Under the pieces are notes generated by a model. That model was given only the letters and a program-made list of their open reading frames with translations. It was not told the origin of the DNA and searched no databases. DNA of 64,000 nucleotides from Bog-473 sp963788585. Its GTDB lineage: Bacteria > Actinomycetota > Acidimicrobiia > Acidimicrobiales > RAAP-2. Each line of letters opens with the position of its first letter. The stretch's first letter is position 1. This document shows positions 40,589-52,439 of this stretch, piece by piece. The position numbers were made by a program, and so were the translations under genes. The stretch is taken from assembly GCA_963788585.1 (NCBI GenBank), contig CAWBHA010000005.1, forward strand, positions 62,001 to 126,000, written 5' to 3'.

Positions 40589-43077
40589 CGACGGCGCGAA
40601 CGGCCGCGCGAGCGGCGGTCGTTGCCCCGGTCGCCGCGGTCGCCGCGGTCGCCGCGGTCGCCCCGTCCGGCGTCCTCGCCCGCACCCGCCCCCGGGCCCA
40701 GGTCGCCGAGGTCGGCCACCAGCTCGGCCTCGAAGGCGTCCTCGAAGGAGAGCCCCGAGCCCGAGCCCGAAGACGAGCCCGAGCCAGAGCCCGACGACGC
40801 GGCGGCCGGGGCTCCGCCACCGCCGGAACCGCGCGGCGCGCCGTCCCCGTTGGCGGAGCCGGTACCGCCTCCCCGCTGGGCGGCCTCGGGCTCCGAGGCC
40901 AGCGAGAGCGACACCTTGCCCTGCGGGTCGATGTCGTCGACGCGCACCTCGACGGCCTGCCCCAAGGTGAGCACGTCCTCGACGTTGTTGATGCGCTTGC
41001 CCCCTGCGAGCGAGGACAGCTTCGAGATGTGCAGCAGGCCGTCTCGGCCCGGCAGCACGTTCACGAATGCGCCGAACTTGGTGATGTTGACCACCTTGCC
41101 GGCGTAGACGGCGCCGACGTCGGCCGTGGGCGGGTCGAGGATGAGCGAGATGCGCCGGCGGGCCTCCTCGACGGCGTTGCCGTCCTTGGCCCCGATGGTC
41201 ACCGTGCCGACGACGCCGTCGTCGTCCACCGCGATGTCGGCTCCCGTCTCCTGCTGGAGCGTGTTGATGACCTTGCCCTTGGGGCCGATGACCTCGCCGA
41301 TCTTGTCGATCGGGATCTCCATGGAGACGATCTTCGGCGCGCTGGTCGCCACGTGGTCCCTGGGCTCGGCGATGGCACCGGCCATGACCCCGAGGATGGT
41401 GAGGCGGGCCTCCTTGGCCTGCAGCAGCGCCTTGGCCAACACGTCGGCCGGCAGGCCGTCGATCTTCGTGTCGAGCTGCAGCGCCGTCACGGCGTCGGCC
41501 GTGCCCGCCACCTTGAAGTCCATGTCGCCGAAGGCGTCCTCGGAGCCCAGGATGTCGGTGAGGGTGACGTAGGCGTCGCCGTCGTGCACGAGGCCCATGG
41601 CGATGCCGGCCACCGGCGCCTTGATGGGCACGCCGGCCGCCATGAGCGAGAGGCTCGACCCGCAGACCGACGCCATGGAGGTGGAGCCGTTGGAGGAGAG
41701 CACGTCGGAGACGACGCGCAGGGTGTAGGGGAACTCCTCTGCGCTCGGGACCACCGGCAGCAGCGCACGCTCGGCCAGCAACCCGTGCCCGATCTCGCGG
41801 CGCTTCGGCCCCCGCATGAAGCCGGTCTCACCGGTGGAGAACGGCGGGAAGTTGTAGTGGTGCATGTAGCGCTTCGACTCCACCGGGGTGATGGTGTCGA
41901 GCAGCTGGTTCATGCGCGGCATGCCGAGCGTGGTCACGTTGAGGACCTGGGTCTCGCCCCGTTGGAAGAGGGCCGAGCCGTGGGCGGTGGGCAGCAGGTC
42001 GATCTCCGCCGAGAGGGGCCGGATGTCGGCGACGCCGCGGCCGTCCACCCGGACGCCGTCCTCGACGATGCGCTGGCGCACCAGCTTCTTGGTCAGCGCG
42101 CGGATGGCCGCCTTGACCTCGCCCGCTCGCTCCGCGAACTCGTCGCCCAGGGCGGCCTTGATCTCGTCCCCGGCGGCGTCGAGGGCGGCGTTGCGCTCGG
42201 CCTTCGCCGTCACCAGGTTGGCCTTGGCGATGAGGTCGGTGCCCACCGCCTCCACGCGCGCCCACACGTCGTCCTGGTAGTCGCTGAAGGTCTGGTACGG
42301 AATGGTCTCGATGGGCCCGCGGGCCGCCGTGTAGGCCTCCACCAGCTGGCGCTGCAGGTTGATCGAGTCGCGGATCCACTGCTTGGACGCCTCGAGGCCG
42401 GCGGCCAGCACCTCCTCGTTCACCTTCGGCGCACCGTCCTCGTAGTACGACCACGACTTCTCGGTGCCGCCGGCCTCGACCATCATGATGGCGATCTCGC
42501 TGTCGGCGTCCTCGGTGAGGGCGCGGCCGGCCACCACCAGCTCGAAGGTCGACTCCTCACCCTCCTCGAAGCTCGGGTGCGGGATCCAGCGGCCCTCGGT
42601 GGTGTACGCCACGCGCACGGCGCCGACGGGGCCGTCGAAGGGGATCCCCGAGATCATGAGCGCCGCCGAGGCCGCGTTGATGGCCAGCACGTCGTGCGGG
42701 TTGACCTGGTCCGCGCCGACGATCGTCCCCACGATGTGGATCTCGTTGCGGAAGCCGTCGGGGAAGGACGGGCGCAGCGGGCGGTCGATCAGGCGGTCGG
42801 TGAGGATGGCCTGGTCCGAGGCCTTGCCCTCCCGACGGAAGAACGAGCCCGGGATCTTGCCCGCGGCGTAGGTCCGCTCCTCGATGTCGACCGTCAGGGG
42901 GAAGAAGTCGGCCCCCTCCCGGACGGAACGGGCCGCGGTGGCGGTGGCCAGCAGGACGGTGTCGCCGATGCGGGCGAGCACGGCGCCGTCGGCCAGTTGG
43001 GCGAGCTTGCCCGCCTCGAAGGACATGGTGCGATCGGTCCCGCTGATCGGGACCGAGACGGAAATGGCATCAGCCAT
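40585..43077 (-). CDS. pnp: polyribonucleotide nucleotidyltransferase (PNPase)
   Basis: 3'-5' phosphorolytic exoribonuclease of RNA turnover. The intact 830-residue protein has two RNase PH cores (GADFFPLTVDIEERTYAAGK; GETGFMRGPKRREIGHG; SSNGSTSMASVCG), a KH domain (IPIDKIGEVIGPKGKVINTL) and an S1 domain (YAGKVVNITKFGAFVNVLPG). It ends in a low-complexity tail of Gly/Ser and four RGD repeats that is longer than in E. coli and may bind RNA or partners. It follows rpsO, the classic arrangement. Confidence 0.97.
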   Translation of the reverse strand: MADAISVSVPISGTDRTMSFEAGKLAQLADGAVLARIGDTVLLATATAARSVREGADFFPLTVDIEERTYAAGKIPGSFFRREGKASDQAILTDRLIDRPLRPSFPDGFRNEIHIVGTIVGADQVNPHDVLAINAASAALMISGIPFDGPVGAVRVAYTTEGRWIPHPSFEEGEESTFELVVAGRALTEDADSEIAIMMVEAGGTEKSWSYYEDGAPKVNEEVLAAGLEASKQWIRDSINLQRQLVEAYTAARGPIETIPYQTFSDYQDDVWARVEAVGTDLIAKANLVTAKAERNAALDAAGDEIKAALGDEFAERAGEVKAAIRALTKKLVRQRIVEDGVRVDGRGVADIRPLSAEIDLLPTAHGSALFQRGETQVLNVTTLGMPRMNQLLDTITPVESKRYMHHYNFPPFSTGETGFMRGPKRREIGHGLLAERALLPVVPSAEEFPYTLRVVSDVLSSNGSTSMASVCGSSLSLMAAGVPIKAPVAGIAMGLVHDGDAYVTLTDILGSEDAFGDMDFKVAGTADAVTALQLDTKIDGLPADVLAKALLQAKEARLTILGVMAGAIAEPRDHVATSAPKIVSMEIPIDKIGEVIGPKGKVINTLQQETGADIAVDDDGVVGTVTIGAKDGNAVEEARRRISLILDPPTADVGAVYAGKVVNITKFGAFVNVLPGRDGLLHISKLSSLAGGKRINNVEDVLTLGQAVEVRVDDIDPQGKVSLSLASEPEAAQRGGGTGSANGDGAPRGSGGGGAPAAASSGSGSGSSSGSGSGLSFEDAFEAELVADLGDLGPGAGAGEDAGRGDRGDRGDRGDRGNDRRSRGRSRRR
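40628..40663 (-). repeat. 9-bp tandem repeat, four copies, in the pnp tail
   Basis: CGGTCGCCG repeated four times (last copy ends C) encodes RGD units near the PNPase C-terminus; in frame. Confidence 0.85.
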
Positions 43078-43196
43078 GATGCTCCTCGTTTGTCGGGGGC
43101 ATCTCCATTTCTGGTTCCCAGTGGTCGACCACCTCGTGCTCGAAGTGACCGGCGACTGGCAGCCAGTGGCTCGAGACGCCCGGTTCTGTGGTGCCG
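43078..43196 (-). promoter_or_regulatory. rpsO-pnp spacer with a palindrome
   Basis: The 119-base spacer holds a perfect 12-base palindrome GTGGTCGACCAC at 43121-43132 and a CTGG-CAG-CCAG hairpin at about 43153-43163. In E. coli the pnp leader folds into an RNase III-cleaved stem used for autoregulation; this could be an equivalent. Confidence 0.35.
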
Positions 43197-43454
43197 CTAC
43201 CTTCGGATGCCGAGACGGCCGATGATGGAGCGGTAGCGCTCGACGTCGTTCTTGCGGACGTAGTCGAGCAGCCGGCGGCGCTGCCCGATGAGCTTCATCA
43301 GGCCGCGCCGGGTGTGGTGGTCCCCTTTGTGCTCCTTCAGGTGTTCCGTCAGGTGGTTGATCCGTCCCGACAGCAGGGCGATCTGTACCTCCGGCGAACC
43401 GGTGTCCGTGTCGTGGAGCCGGTACTCGGAGATCGTGGCCTGCGTGTCGGGCAT
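43197..43454 (-). CDS. rpsO: 30S ribosomal protein S15
   Basis: The 85-residue protein has the S15 signature (DTGSPEVQIALLSGRINHLT; HKGDHHTRRGLMKLIGQRRRLLDYV). It binds the 16S central domain. The ATG at 43454 gives the usual N-terminus for a slightly short form (89 in E. coli). The 79-base space to ribF contains TACGCT on the minus strand, a candidate internal promoter. Confidence 0.97.
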   Translation of the reverse strand: MPDTQATISEYRLHDTDTGSPEVQIALLSGRINHLTEHLKEHKGDHHTRRGLMKLIGQRRRLLDYVRKNDVERYRSIIGRLGIRR

Positions 43455-43533
43455 GAAGGAAGAACCTCGGAAGACGTGTCGGAGTGCCGGAAACCTGCCC
43501 CGGCCGCCGTAGAGCGTACCAGCCCGGCGCTGA

Positions 43534-44455
43534 TCAGGGGAGATCGGCCGGGGCGAGCACCCGCTCGGTGGCCTCGACGTCCGCCCGCATCTGCGCCACC
43601 AGCGCCTCGATGGAGTCGAATCGCTGCTCCGCGCGCAGGCGGTGGGCGAAGGACACCCCGGCCGCCTCCCCGTAGAGGTCGCCGTCGAAGTGGAGCAGGT
43701 ACGCCTCGACCAGGACGGGCGCCGTGCCCGGCTCGTAGAAGGTGGGTCGCCGCCCCACCGAGATGGCGGCCGGGTGCAACGCCCCGTTTGCCCGGCGGAA
43801 GTGGCCGGCGTAGACGGCGTCGGCGGGCAGCGCGATGTCGTCGGGGACGGCCAGGTTCGCCGTCGGGAACCCCAGCTCCGGACCGCCGCGCCCGTCGCCG
43901 CGCACCACGAGCCCCCGCACCTCGTGGGGCCGGCCGAGCAGCCGGGCGGCGCCCTCGACGTCGCCGTCCGCCAGCAGGTGGCGGATGCGGGTGGAGGAGA
44001 CGGGCTCGGCCTCGTCACCAGTCAGGCCGACCCCGACGACCTCGAAGCCGTGTGCCGCGCCGAGCGCGCCGCAGCAGCTCGACGTTGCCGCGACGGCCGT
44101 GCCCGAAGTGGAAGTCCTCCCCCACCACGACCAGGCGCGCCCCCAGCTGGTCGACGAGCACCTCCTCGACGAAGTCCTCGGCCGACTCGGCGGCCCGCGC
44201 CGCGTCGAAGGGCACGACGAGCGTGCGGTCGATGCCGCAGTCGGCGAGCAGCTCGAGCTTCTGCTCGAGGCTGGTCAGCTGCTTGGGCGCCGAGTCGGGG
44301 CGCACCACCGCTGCCGGGTGACGATCGAACGTGACGACCACGGTGGCGAGGCCGGCTGCGGCCGCCCGCGCCGACAGGTCGCGCAACAACGCGCGGTGCC
44401 CGAGGTGCACCCCGTCGTAGGCCCCGATCGTGACCGCGGTTCCAGCTCCGGGCAT
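43534..44455 (-). CDS. ribF: bifunctional riboflavin kinase / FAD synthetase (frame broken once)
   Basis: Makes FMN and FAD from riboflavin. The N-terminal nucleotidyltransferase half shows TIGAYDGVHLGHRALL, VTFDRHPAAVVRP and VGEDFHFGHGRRGNVELL; after a one-base shift near 44075 the chain continues GFEVVGVGL, SSTRIRHLL, and the kinase half GFPTANLAVPDD, YAGHFRRANG, VGRRPTFYE and VEAYLLHFDGDLYG. About 307 codons, normal length. Start ATG at 44455, 26 bases after the truB stop. Confidence 0.93.
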
Positions 44456-44481
44456 CGCGACCGAGGGTAGTCGGGCGCCCG

Positions 44482-45388
44482 TCACCGCCCGGCCAACACG
44501 ACGGCGGGGCGGATCCGGTCGGTACCGGTCGGCTCGTAGACGGCCAGCAGGTCCCCCCGCTCGTCGAGCATCGCCCAGGGCCCGTCTCCCGCGGCACCCA
44601 GCGGCACCTTGTCGAGCGGCAGACCCGTGCTGATCGACGCCGCCGTGGCCGCGTCCACCCGCACCGCTTCGAGGTCGCGCATGGCCTGCGCCGGCGTGAG
44701 GACGTCGCCGGGCCCGAGGCGTGCGAGCGGGCGCATGTCGGCCGCGCCGAAGGAGCCGATGCGGGTGCGCCGCAGGTTGGCCACGTACGCGCCGCCGCCC
44801 AGCGCGCGCCCGAGGTCCTGCGCCAGCACCCGGACATAGGTGCCCGACGAGCACTCGATCTCGGCGCGGTACACGCCGGGGCGCCCCGGGTCGGGCGCGG
44901 TGTCGAAGCGGAAGACGGTCACCGGCCGCGGGCGCGCGCTCCACCTCGACGCCCTGGCGGGCCAGCTCGTGCAGGCGGCGCCCGCCGACCTTGACGGCGG
45001 ACACCATGGGGGGCACCTGCTCGATCGCCCCGGTCAGCTCACTCGCCGCCGCCCGCACCGCGTCGGCGGTGACCGCATGCATGTCGTAGGTGGCGACGAC
45101 CTCGCCGGACGCGTCGAGGGTCGACGTGGCGCGGCCGAGCACGATGTCGGTCGTGTAGGTCTTGGGCAGCGCACTCAGGAAACGCAACAGGCGGGTGACA
45201 CGCCCGAGCCCGACCAGGAGCACGCCGGTGGCGTCGGGGTCGAGCGTCCCGGCGTGGCCCACCCGGCGCTGCCCGAACACGCCTCTGCATCGAGCCACCA
45301 CGTCGTGCGACGTCCGACCGGCCTCCTTGTCGACGACGACCAGGCCGTTGACGCCCGCCGGCCCGCCGCCCGCCCCCGCGCGGCTCAC
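44482..45388 (-). CDS. truB: tRNA pseudouridine-55 synthase TruB (frame broken once)
   Basis: Isomerises U55 in the tRNA T-loop. The N-terminal part has GLVVVDKEAGRTSHDVV and the catalytic aspartate in VGHAGTLDPDATGVLLV, then PPMVSAVKVGGRRLHELAR; a shift near 44935 leads to YRAEIECSSGTYVRVLAQDLG and the PUA-like C-terminus. About 302 codons in total. GTG at 45388 overlaps the rbfA stop by 4 bases. Confidence 0.94.
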
Positions 45389-45756
45389 CGCTCGTCGGCC
45401 GGGGGCTCCCCGTGTTGGAGCCCGCGCAACAGCTCCTCGACCCGCAAACCGGCCGCAATGGCGGGGTCGGCCCGGAAGGAGAGCCGCGGCGTCCGCTTCA
45501 TGGTCGTCTGCGTGCCGATGAGGCGCTGCAGATGGCCGCGGCGCTCCTCGAGCACGACCGAAGTCGCCTCGTCGAGCGAGGCGAGATAGACGATGGCCGT
45601 CCGCATGTCGGCCGCGGTGTCGACCGACGTCACCGTCACCATCGGCAGCTCGTCGGCGTCGGCCAACCGCTCGAGCTCCTCCGCCACGACCTGGCGCAGG
45701 ACCTGGTTGATCCGCAGCGCCCGCGGGTATGTCGCCGTCCGGCGTCGCACCGTCAC
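45385..45756 (-). CDS. rbfA: ribosome-binding factor A
   Basis: 30S maturation factor, 123 residues, KH-like fold. Recognised by RINQVLRQVVAEELERLAD at the N-terminus, VTVTSVDTAADMRTAIVYLA, and TMKRTPRLSFRADPAI. Intact. It sits 38 bases after infB in the standard order. Confidence 0.94.
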   Translation of the reverse strand: MTVRRRTATYPRALRINQVLRQVVAEELERLADADELPMVTVTSVDTAADMRTAIVYLASLDEATSVVLEERRGHLQRLIGTQTTMKRTPRLSFRADPAIAAGLRVEELLRGLQHGEPPADER

Positions 45757-45794
45757 CGCGTCAGCTCCTCAAGCTCGTGGGGTCCTGAGCACGC

Positions 45795-48670
45795 TCAGGT
45801 CCTGGCGATCTCGCGCTCCTCGTACGTCTCGATCACGTCGCCTTCCTTCAGGTCCTGGAAGTCCGACAGCCCGATGCCGCACTCGAAGCCCGACGCGACC
45901 TCGCGCACGTCGTCCTTGAAGCGGCGCAGGGAGTTGATGGACCCCTTCCAGATGACGGTGCCCTCCCGCAAGAAGCGCACCTTCGAGCCGCGGGTGATCC
46001 TGCCGTCGCGCACGTAACAGCCGGCGACGGCGCCCACCCTCGGCACCCGGAACACCTCGCGCACCTCGGCCTCGCCCGTGACGACCTCCTCGAAGACCGG
46101 CGAGAGCAGGCCGAGCATGGCGGCCTCCAGGTCCTCGAGCAGCTTGTAGATGATCTCGTAGGTCCGGATCTCGACGTCGGTCTGCTCGGCCAGGTCGCGC
46201 GCCCGCTTGTCGGGGCGCACGTTGAAGCCGATGATCGTGGCGTTGGAGGCGGCGGCCAACTGCACGTCGTTCTCGGTGATGCCGCCGATGCCGCGCAGGA
46301 CGAAGCTCAGCTTCACGTCGTCTCGCTCGAGCCGCTTGAGCGACTCGGTCACCGCCTCGAGCGACCCCTGGACGTCGGCCTTGAGGACGATGTTGAGCGT
46401 GGCCGTCTCGCCGCGCGAGATCTGCTCGAACAGGTCCTCGAGCTTGGCCCCGGCCGCGGCGGCCACCGGCTTGTGACCCGACAGGCGGAAGCGTTGTGCC
46501 CGCGCCTCGCCGAGCGTGCGCGCCCGGGCCAGGTCCTTGGCCGCCCGCATCTCGTCGCCGGCGTGCGGCGGCTCCGAGAAGCCGAGCACCTGCACCGGCG
46601 TCGAGGGCAGCGCCTCCTTGATGTGGTCACCGTGGTCGTCGACCAGGGCCTTGACCTTGCCCCAGGCCGCTCCGGCCACGACGGGGTCGCCCACCCGCAG
46701 CGTGCCCTGCTGGACGATGACGGTCGCCACCGGCCCGCGGCCCGCCTCGAGGTTGGCCTCGAGCACGACGCCGCGGGCCTCGCCCTCGACACGGGCGGTG
46801 AGCTCCTCGACCTCGGCCACGAGCACGATCCGCTCGAGCAGGTCCTCGATCCCGGTGCCCTGCAGCGCCGAGACCTCGACGGTGATGGTGTCGCCGCCCC
46901 AGGCCTCGGGCACCAGCTCCCGCTCGGAGAGCTGCTGGAGCACCCGCTGCGGGTCGGCGTCGGGCCGGTCCATCTTGTTGACGGCGACGATGATCGGGAC
47001 GTCGGCCGCCTTGGCGTGGTCGATGGCCTCGACCGTCTGCGGCATGACCCCGTCGTCGGCCGCCACGACGAGGATCACGATGTCCGTGACCTGCGCGCCG
47101 CGCGCCCGCATGGCGGTGAAGGCGGCGTGGCCGGGCGTGTCGATGAAGGTGATGGGGTGGTCGCTGCCACTCCACCTGGTACGCGCCGATGTGCTGGGTG
47201 ATGCCGCCGGCCTCGCCGGCGACGACGTTCGGCCGAGCGGATCTTGTCGAGCAGCAGCGTCTTGCCGTGGTCGACATGGCCCATGACGGTGACGACGGGG
47301 GGCCGCGGCCGCTGGTCGGCCTCGTCCTCTTCCTCGTCCTCCTCGAAGTAGCGGGCGAGCAGCTCGGCCTCCTGCTCCTCGCCGGGGTCGACCAGGCGCA
47401 CGTCGGCGCCGATCTCGGCGGCGAAGAGCTCGATCATGTCGTCGGTCAGCGACTGCGTCGCCATGACCATCTCGCCCTGCAGCAGCAGGAAGCGCACGAT
47501 GTCGCCGGCGCTGCGGTTGAGCTTGGGTCCCGAGGTCGCGCGCGGTCGAGCCGCGCTCGACGATGACCTCGCCCTCGGGGACGGGCGCCGTCGACGGCTG
47601 GTACGTCGTCAGCTGCGTCGGCTCGAGCTCCTCGAGGTTGCGCCGCCGGCGCCGGGCCCTGCGCTGAGGCGGCCGGCGTCCGGGCAGGCCGCCACGGCCA
47701 CCCGGGGGTGGGGCGCCCGCCGGCGCGCCGGCGCCGGACCGTCCGCCGAAGCCGCCCGAGGGACGGCCCCCGTAGCCACCGCCCGAGGCGCCGGCGGGAC
47801 CGCCACCAGGGCGACCGCCCGACGGGCGACCCCCGGTCCGTGGCGGGTAGGCAGGACCCGCCGCCGGGTCGCGGCGAGGACGTGCGGAGCGAGCTGGGCC
47901 GTCGGCCGCCCATGCCGGGCGGAGGCGGGATCGGCCGCCCGCTCGGCCCGATCGGCGGGCGCTGCCCGGGTGGCGGGGGCACGGGCTTGCCCGACGGGCT
48001 GAGCGGCGGACGGATCGGGACGCTGCCGGTCGGGGGCGGGGGCCGGGCGGCGCTGCCGGTGTCGGGCGGTGCCGACGCCAGCGGACGCCGCCGACGCAGC
48101 GGGCGGCCGTCGCCGGCGCGGCCGGGGCCTTCGCCGCCGGCGGACGGGCGCGGCGGGCGTCGGTGCCGAGGCGGGCGGCTGCTGACGAGGCGCGACGGGC
48201 GGGGTGCCGGCGCATCGGCGGCGGCACCGCCCGCGCGGCGGGCGCGGTGGACGAAGCGGCGGCGACACGTCCGGGCCGGCGCCTTCTTGACCGGGGACGT
48301 GCTGGCGGCACCGGCGCTCGAGGCGACGGCCTTCTTGGTCGGGGCCGACGCCGTGGACGATGCGGAGGCGGACGCGGCCACAGCGGCCGCGGGCACCGCG
48401 GCAGTCCCGTCGGCGCCACCGTCGGGCGCGGCCGACGCGGCCTTCGTCGGCCTTGGCGGCCTTCTTGGCGGGTGCGGGCTCCTCGGGCTGGACCGGCCGG
48501 CGCAACCCCTCGGCGTCGGCCTTGCGGCGGACGCGGTCGGCCTGCGCGTCCTCGATCGAGGACGAGTGGCTCTTGACCCCGATCCCGAGGGACAGGGCCA
48601 GTTCGAGCCCCTCCTTGTTGGTGAGGCCTAGCTCTTTGGCCAGCTCATAGACGCGAATCTTCTTCGGCAA
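45795..48670 (-). CDS. infB: translation initiation factor IF-2 (several frame breaks)
   Basis: GTPase that delivers initiator tRNA. The N-terminus (IRVYELAKELGLTNKEGLEL) and the long Pro/Arg/Gly linker (PIRPPLSPSGKPVPPPPG) are typical of actinobacterial IF-2. The core follows: RNLEELEPTQLTTYQPS; GDIVRFLLLQGEMVMATQSL; G1 VMGHVDHGKTLLLD; GITQHIGAYQVEW; G3 FIDTPGHAAF; G4 VNKMDRPDAD; and the intact C-terminal domains to EEREIART. At least five one-base shifts (for example near 47165, 47225 and 47540, others in the linker) break the frame. An intact IF-2 is essential, so these are almost surely sequence errors. About 955 codons. Confidence 0.95.
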
Positions 48671-48752
48671 GTGGTTCTCTTTGTCCTTGGTTCCTCTCGG
48701 GGCCCGGCGTCAACCCAGCCCCCTATCCTCGCACATCGGGTGCGGAGCACCC

Positions 48753-49002
48753 CTACGCCACACCCAGCTGTGCGCGTAACTCCGTCCAGGTCGGCGACCT
48801 CGACCGCTGACCCGGAACGCCCGCTCGAAGCCGTGCCGCCTCACGGCCTCGTCCCAGCAGCCGAGCGACCCCCGGCACAGCCATGCCCCGCGCCCGGGGC
48901 CCCGACGGTCCACCGACAGCACCCCGCCCGGCAGCCGGACGATCCGGATCAGCTGGTCGGCCGGCAGGGCATTGCGGCAGCCGACGCAGGTCCGTGTCGG
49001 CG

Positions 49003-49006
<4 letters not shown>
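48753..49006 (-). CDS. YlxR (DUF448) RNA-binding protein
   Basis: A small protein of about 84 residues of the YlxR family, found between nusA and infB. Signature: RTCVGCRNALPADQLIRIV and GRGAWLCRGSLGCWDEAV. The N-terminus is odd: no ATG, GTG or TTG is in frame between the upstream in-frame TGA and the CVGC motif; an ATA overlapping the nusA TAG (49004-49006) is the only near-start, unless a base is missing. A shift near 48810 gives the C-terminus SPTWTELRAQLGVA ending at 48753; without it the frame runs on to 48710. Confidence 0.75.
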
Positions 49007-50299
<1,293 letters not shown>

Positions 50300-50303
<4 letters not shown>

Positions 50304-50860
50304 GGCCGCTTCACCCTCTCACTCTCACGCTTCTCGCTCGCCGCCTCGCGGCGCCCTTCGCGGGCCGGGCCGCCGGCCCCCACTCGAACACGGTCCGGGC
50401 CCGCTCGACCTGCTCGTAGCCGAGCCGCACCTCGCCGCTCGGGCAGGTCGGGCCCGACGACGGTGAAGCCGCGTCTCGTCGGCCGTCTCCGAGCGTCCCG
50501 GTGATGCGCCGGACCTCGGCGGTCCCGGCGTCGGACCCGGACGGTGATCCGCTCCCCGACCGCTCGGGCGAAGTGCGCCGGCGTGCGCAGCCGCCGCTCG
50601 AGCCCCGGGCTCGAGACCGACAGCGTGTAGCGGCCGGGCATGGGGTCGATCTCGTCGAGCGCCGCCGAGACGTCCCGGGTTGCGTCAGCCAGCTCGTCGA
50701 GGCCGACCCCGCCCTCGCGGTCGGCGAACACCGTCAGCTGCGTCCCGTGCACCTCCACGTCGACCAGGTCCAGGCCACGGGCCTCGAGGACGGGTGCCAG
50801 CGTCCTCGACCAGGTCGCGTGCCCCGTCCACGCCCGCCTGCTCGCCGTTTCCCTGCTCAT
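50300..50860 (-). CDS. rimP: ribosome maturation factor RimP (several frame breaks)
   Basis: 30S assembly factor. The first 105 codons are clean (APVLEARGLDLVDVEVHGTQ; DELADATRDVSAALDEIDPM; YTLSVSSPGLERRLRTPAHF). Beyond about 50530 several shifts scatter the C-terminal SH3-like part over three frames (RITGTLGD; GFTVVGPDLP; VRLGYEQVERARTVFEWG). ATG at 50860 has a strong Shine-Dalgarno (GGAGGAGGTGA). The 3' end lies at 50300-50311; a TGA overlapping the nusA ATG is one candidate. First gene of the rimP-nusA-ylxR-infB unit. Confidence 0.88.
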
Positions 50861-50912
50861 CGCCGTCACCTCCTCCGGTCCATCGTCGTCCGAACATGCC
50901 CCCGCAAAGCGA

Positions 50913-50936
50913 AAGCGTGGGCCGCAGCCCACGCTT
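50913..50936 (-). terminator. strong hairpin between proS and rimP
   Basis: AAGCGTGGGC-CGCA-GCCCACGCTT is a perfect 10-base stem with a 4-base loop. It can end proS transcription, but it also lies downstream of the TATAAT element at 50974, so it would sit in the 5' leader of rimP-nusA and could act as an attenuator. Confidence 0.65.
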
Positions 50937-50973
50937 CAACGAGGTACTGATTCTAAATATGGACAGCCGGGGA

Positions 50974-51002
50974 ATTATAGCAAGCCCCAGCGCTAATACG
51001 AC
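50974..51002 (-). promoter_or_regulatory. promoter of the rimP-nusA-infB operon
   Basis: TATAAT, a perfect -10 on the minus strand (50974-50979), 17 bases from a weak -35 (GTCGTA, 50997-51002) that lies on the last codons of proS. Predicted start near 50966, leaving a leader of about 106 bases with the hairpin. Confidence 0.55.
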
Positions 51003-52409
51003 CGGCCGACGACCGCCACGAGATCGGCGTCGTCGTCCCCGGGCTCGGCCAGGGAACCGTCGGGCCGTTGGAGGCAGCGGACCGTGATGGCCCGCTCGGC
51101 GAGGCGGTCTTCGCCGTCGGGTCCGAGGGCACCCAGACCGGACCCGGGCGAAGCCCACCGTCCCCGCCTCGATCGCCTCTTCGAGCGTGCCGACGTCAGC
51201 CGTCCGGGCCTCCCGGGCCGCGGTCGCCTCCTCCAGGAGATCGGCGGCGACACCCGCCAGCACACCGCCGACCCTCTTCGCCACGGTGGTCAGGCCGAGG
51301 CGTTTCCTTCACTCGGCGGTGCCGCACGACCAGCGTGACGTTGTTCTCGGCGAGGTCGCGGGGCCCGATCTCGACTCGGACCGGCACGCCCTTTGAGCTC
51401 CCAGTCGACGCTGCGCCGCCCGAAACTGGTGTCGGTCCGCTCGTCGAGGCGGACCCGGTGGCCCGCCGCACGGAGCTCGGACACCAGGCCATCCGCCGCC
51501 ACCCGCACCTCCGGGGCGTCCTTCACGATCACCACCACGACCTGGACCGGCGCCAGCGCGGGAGGCAGCCGGAGCCCGAAGTCGTCGCCGTGCGCCATGA
51601 CGAGCGCGCCGACGAGCCGGGTGGAGACGCCCCACGAGGTCTGCCACACGTACTCGAGCGTGCCGGTGGCGTTCGTGTACGTGATGTCGAAGGGGCGGGC
51701 GAAGTTCTGTCCGAGCTCGTGGCTGGTGCCCATCTGCAGCGCCTTGCCGTCGCCCATCATCCCCTCACAGGTCCAGGTCTGGTCGGCCCCGGCAAAGCGC
51801 TCGCGGGCCGTCTTGTGCCCCGTCAGCACCGGGACGGCGAGCACGTCGAACATGGTGGAGCGGTAGACGTCGTCGAGGATGCGCAGCGCGTAGGCCCGAG
51901 CGTCGGCCTTCGGTGGCGTGCGCGGTGTGCCCCTCCTGCCAGAGGAATTCGCTCGTGCGCAGAAAGAGCCGCGGGCGCAGCTCCCAGCGCACGACGTTCG
52001 CCCACTGGTTCAGGAGCAGGGGCAGGTCGCGGTGGCTCTGGATCCACTTCGAGAAGAAGCTGTTGATGACCGTCTCGCTCGTGGGGCGCACGACGAGCGG
52101 CTCCTCGAGCTGCTTCCCGCCCGCGTGCGTGACCACCGCCAGCTCGGGCGCGAAACCCTCGACGTGCTCCGCCTCGAGCTTCAGGAAGGCCTCGGGGATG
52201 AAGAGGGGGAAGTACGCGTTCTCGGCTCCCGCCTCCTTGATGCGCCGGTCGAGCTCGGCCTGCATGAGCTCCCAGATCCCGTAGCCCCACGGGCGGATGA
52301 CCATGGTGCCGCGCGCCGGTCCGTTGTCGGCCATCTCCGCGCCGGCGATCACTTCCTGGTACCAACGCGGGAAGTCGTCCTCCCGCGTCACGATCGCGCC
52401 CTTGGTCAT
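50993..52409 (-). CDS. proS: prolyl-tRNA synthetase, type 3 (several frame breaks)
   Basis: Charges tRNA-Pro. The class-II core is clear: DFPRWYQEVIAGAEMADNG; GTMVIRPWGYGIWELMQ; motif 2 RWELRPRLFLRTSEFLWQEGHTAH; ADQTWTCEGMMGDGKALQMGTSHELGQNF (in two parts) and the anticodon-binding domain (VPVRVEIGPRDLAENNVTLV; GTLEEAIEAG). It ends in Y, as type-3 ProS does. Shifts near 51912, 51392, 51300 and 51140 split the chain; all segments are conserved, so errors are likely. About 472 codons. ATG at 52409. Confidence 0.93.
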
Positions 52410-52439
52410 CGGAGAAGGCTAGCTGTCGGCTCGTCCCAC

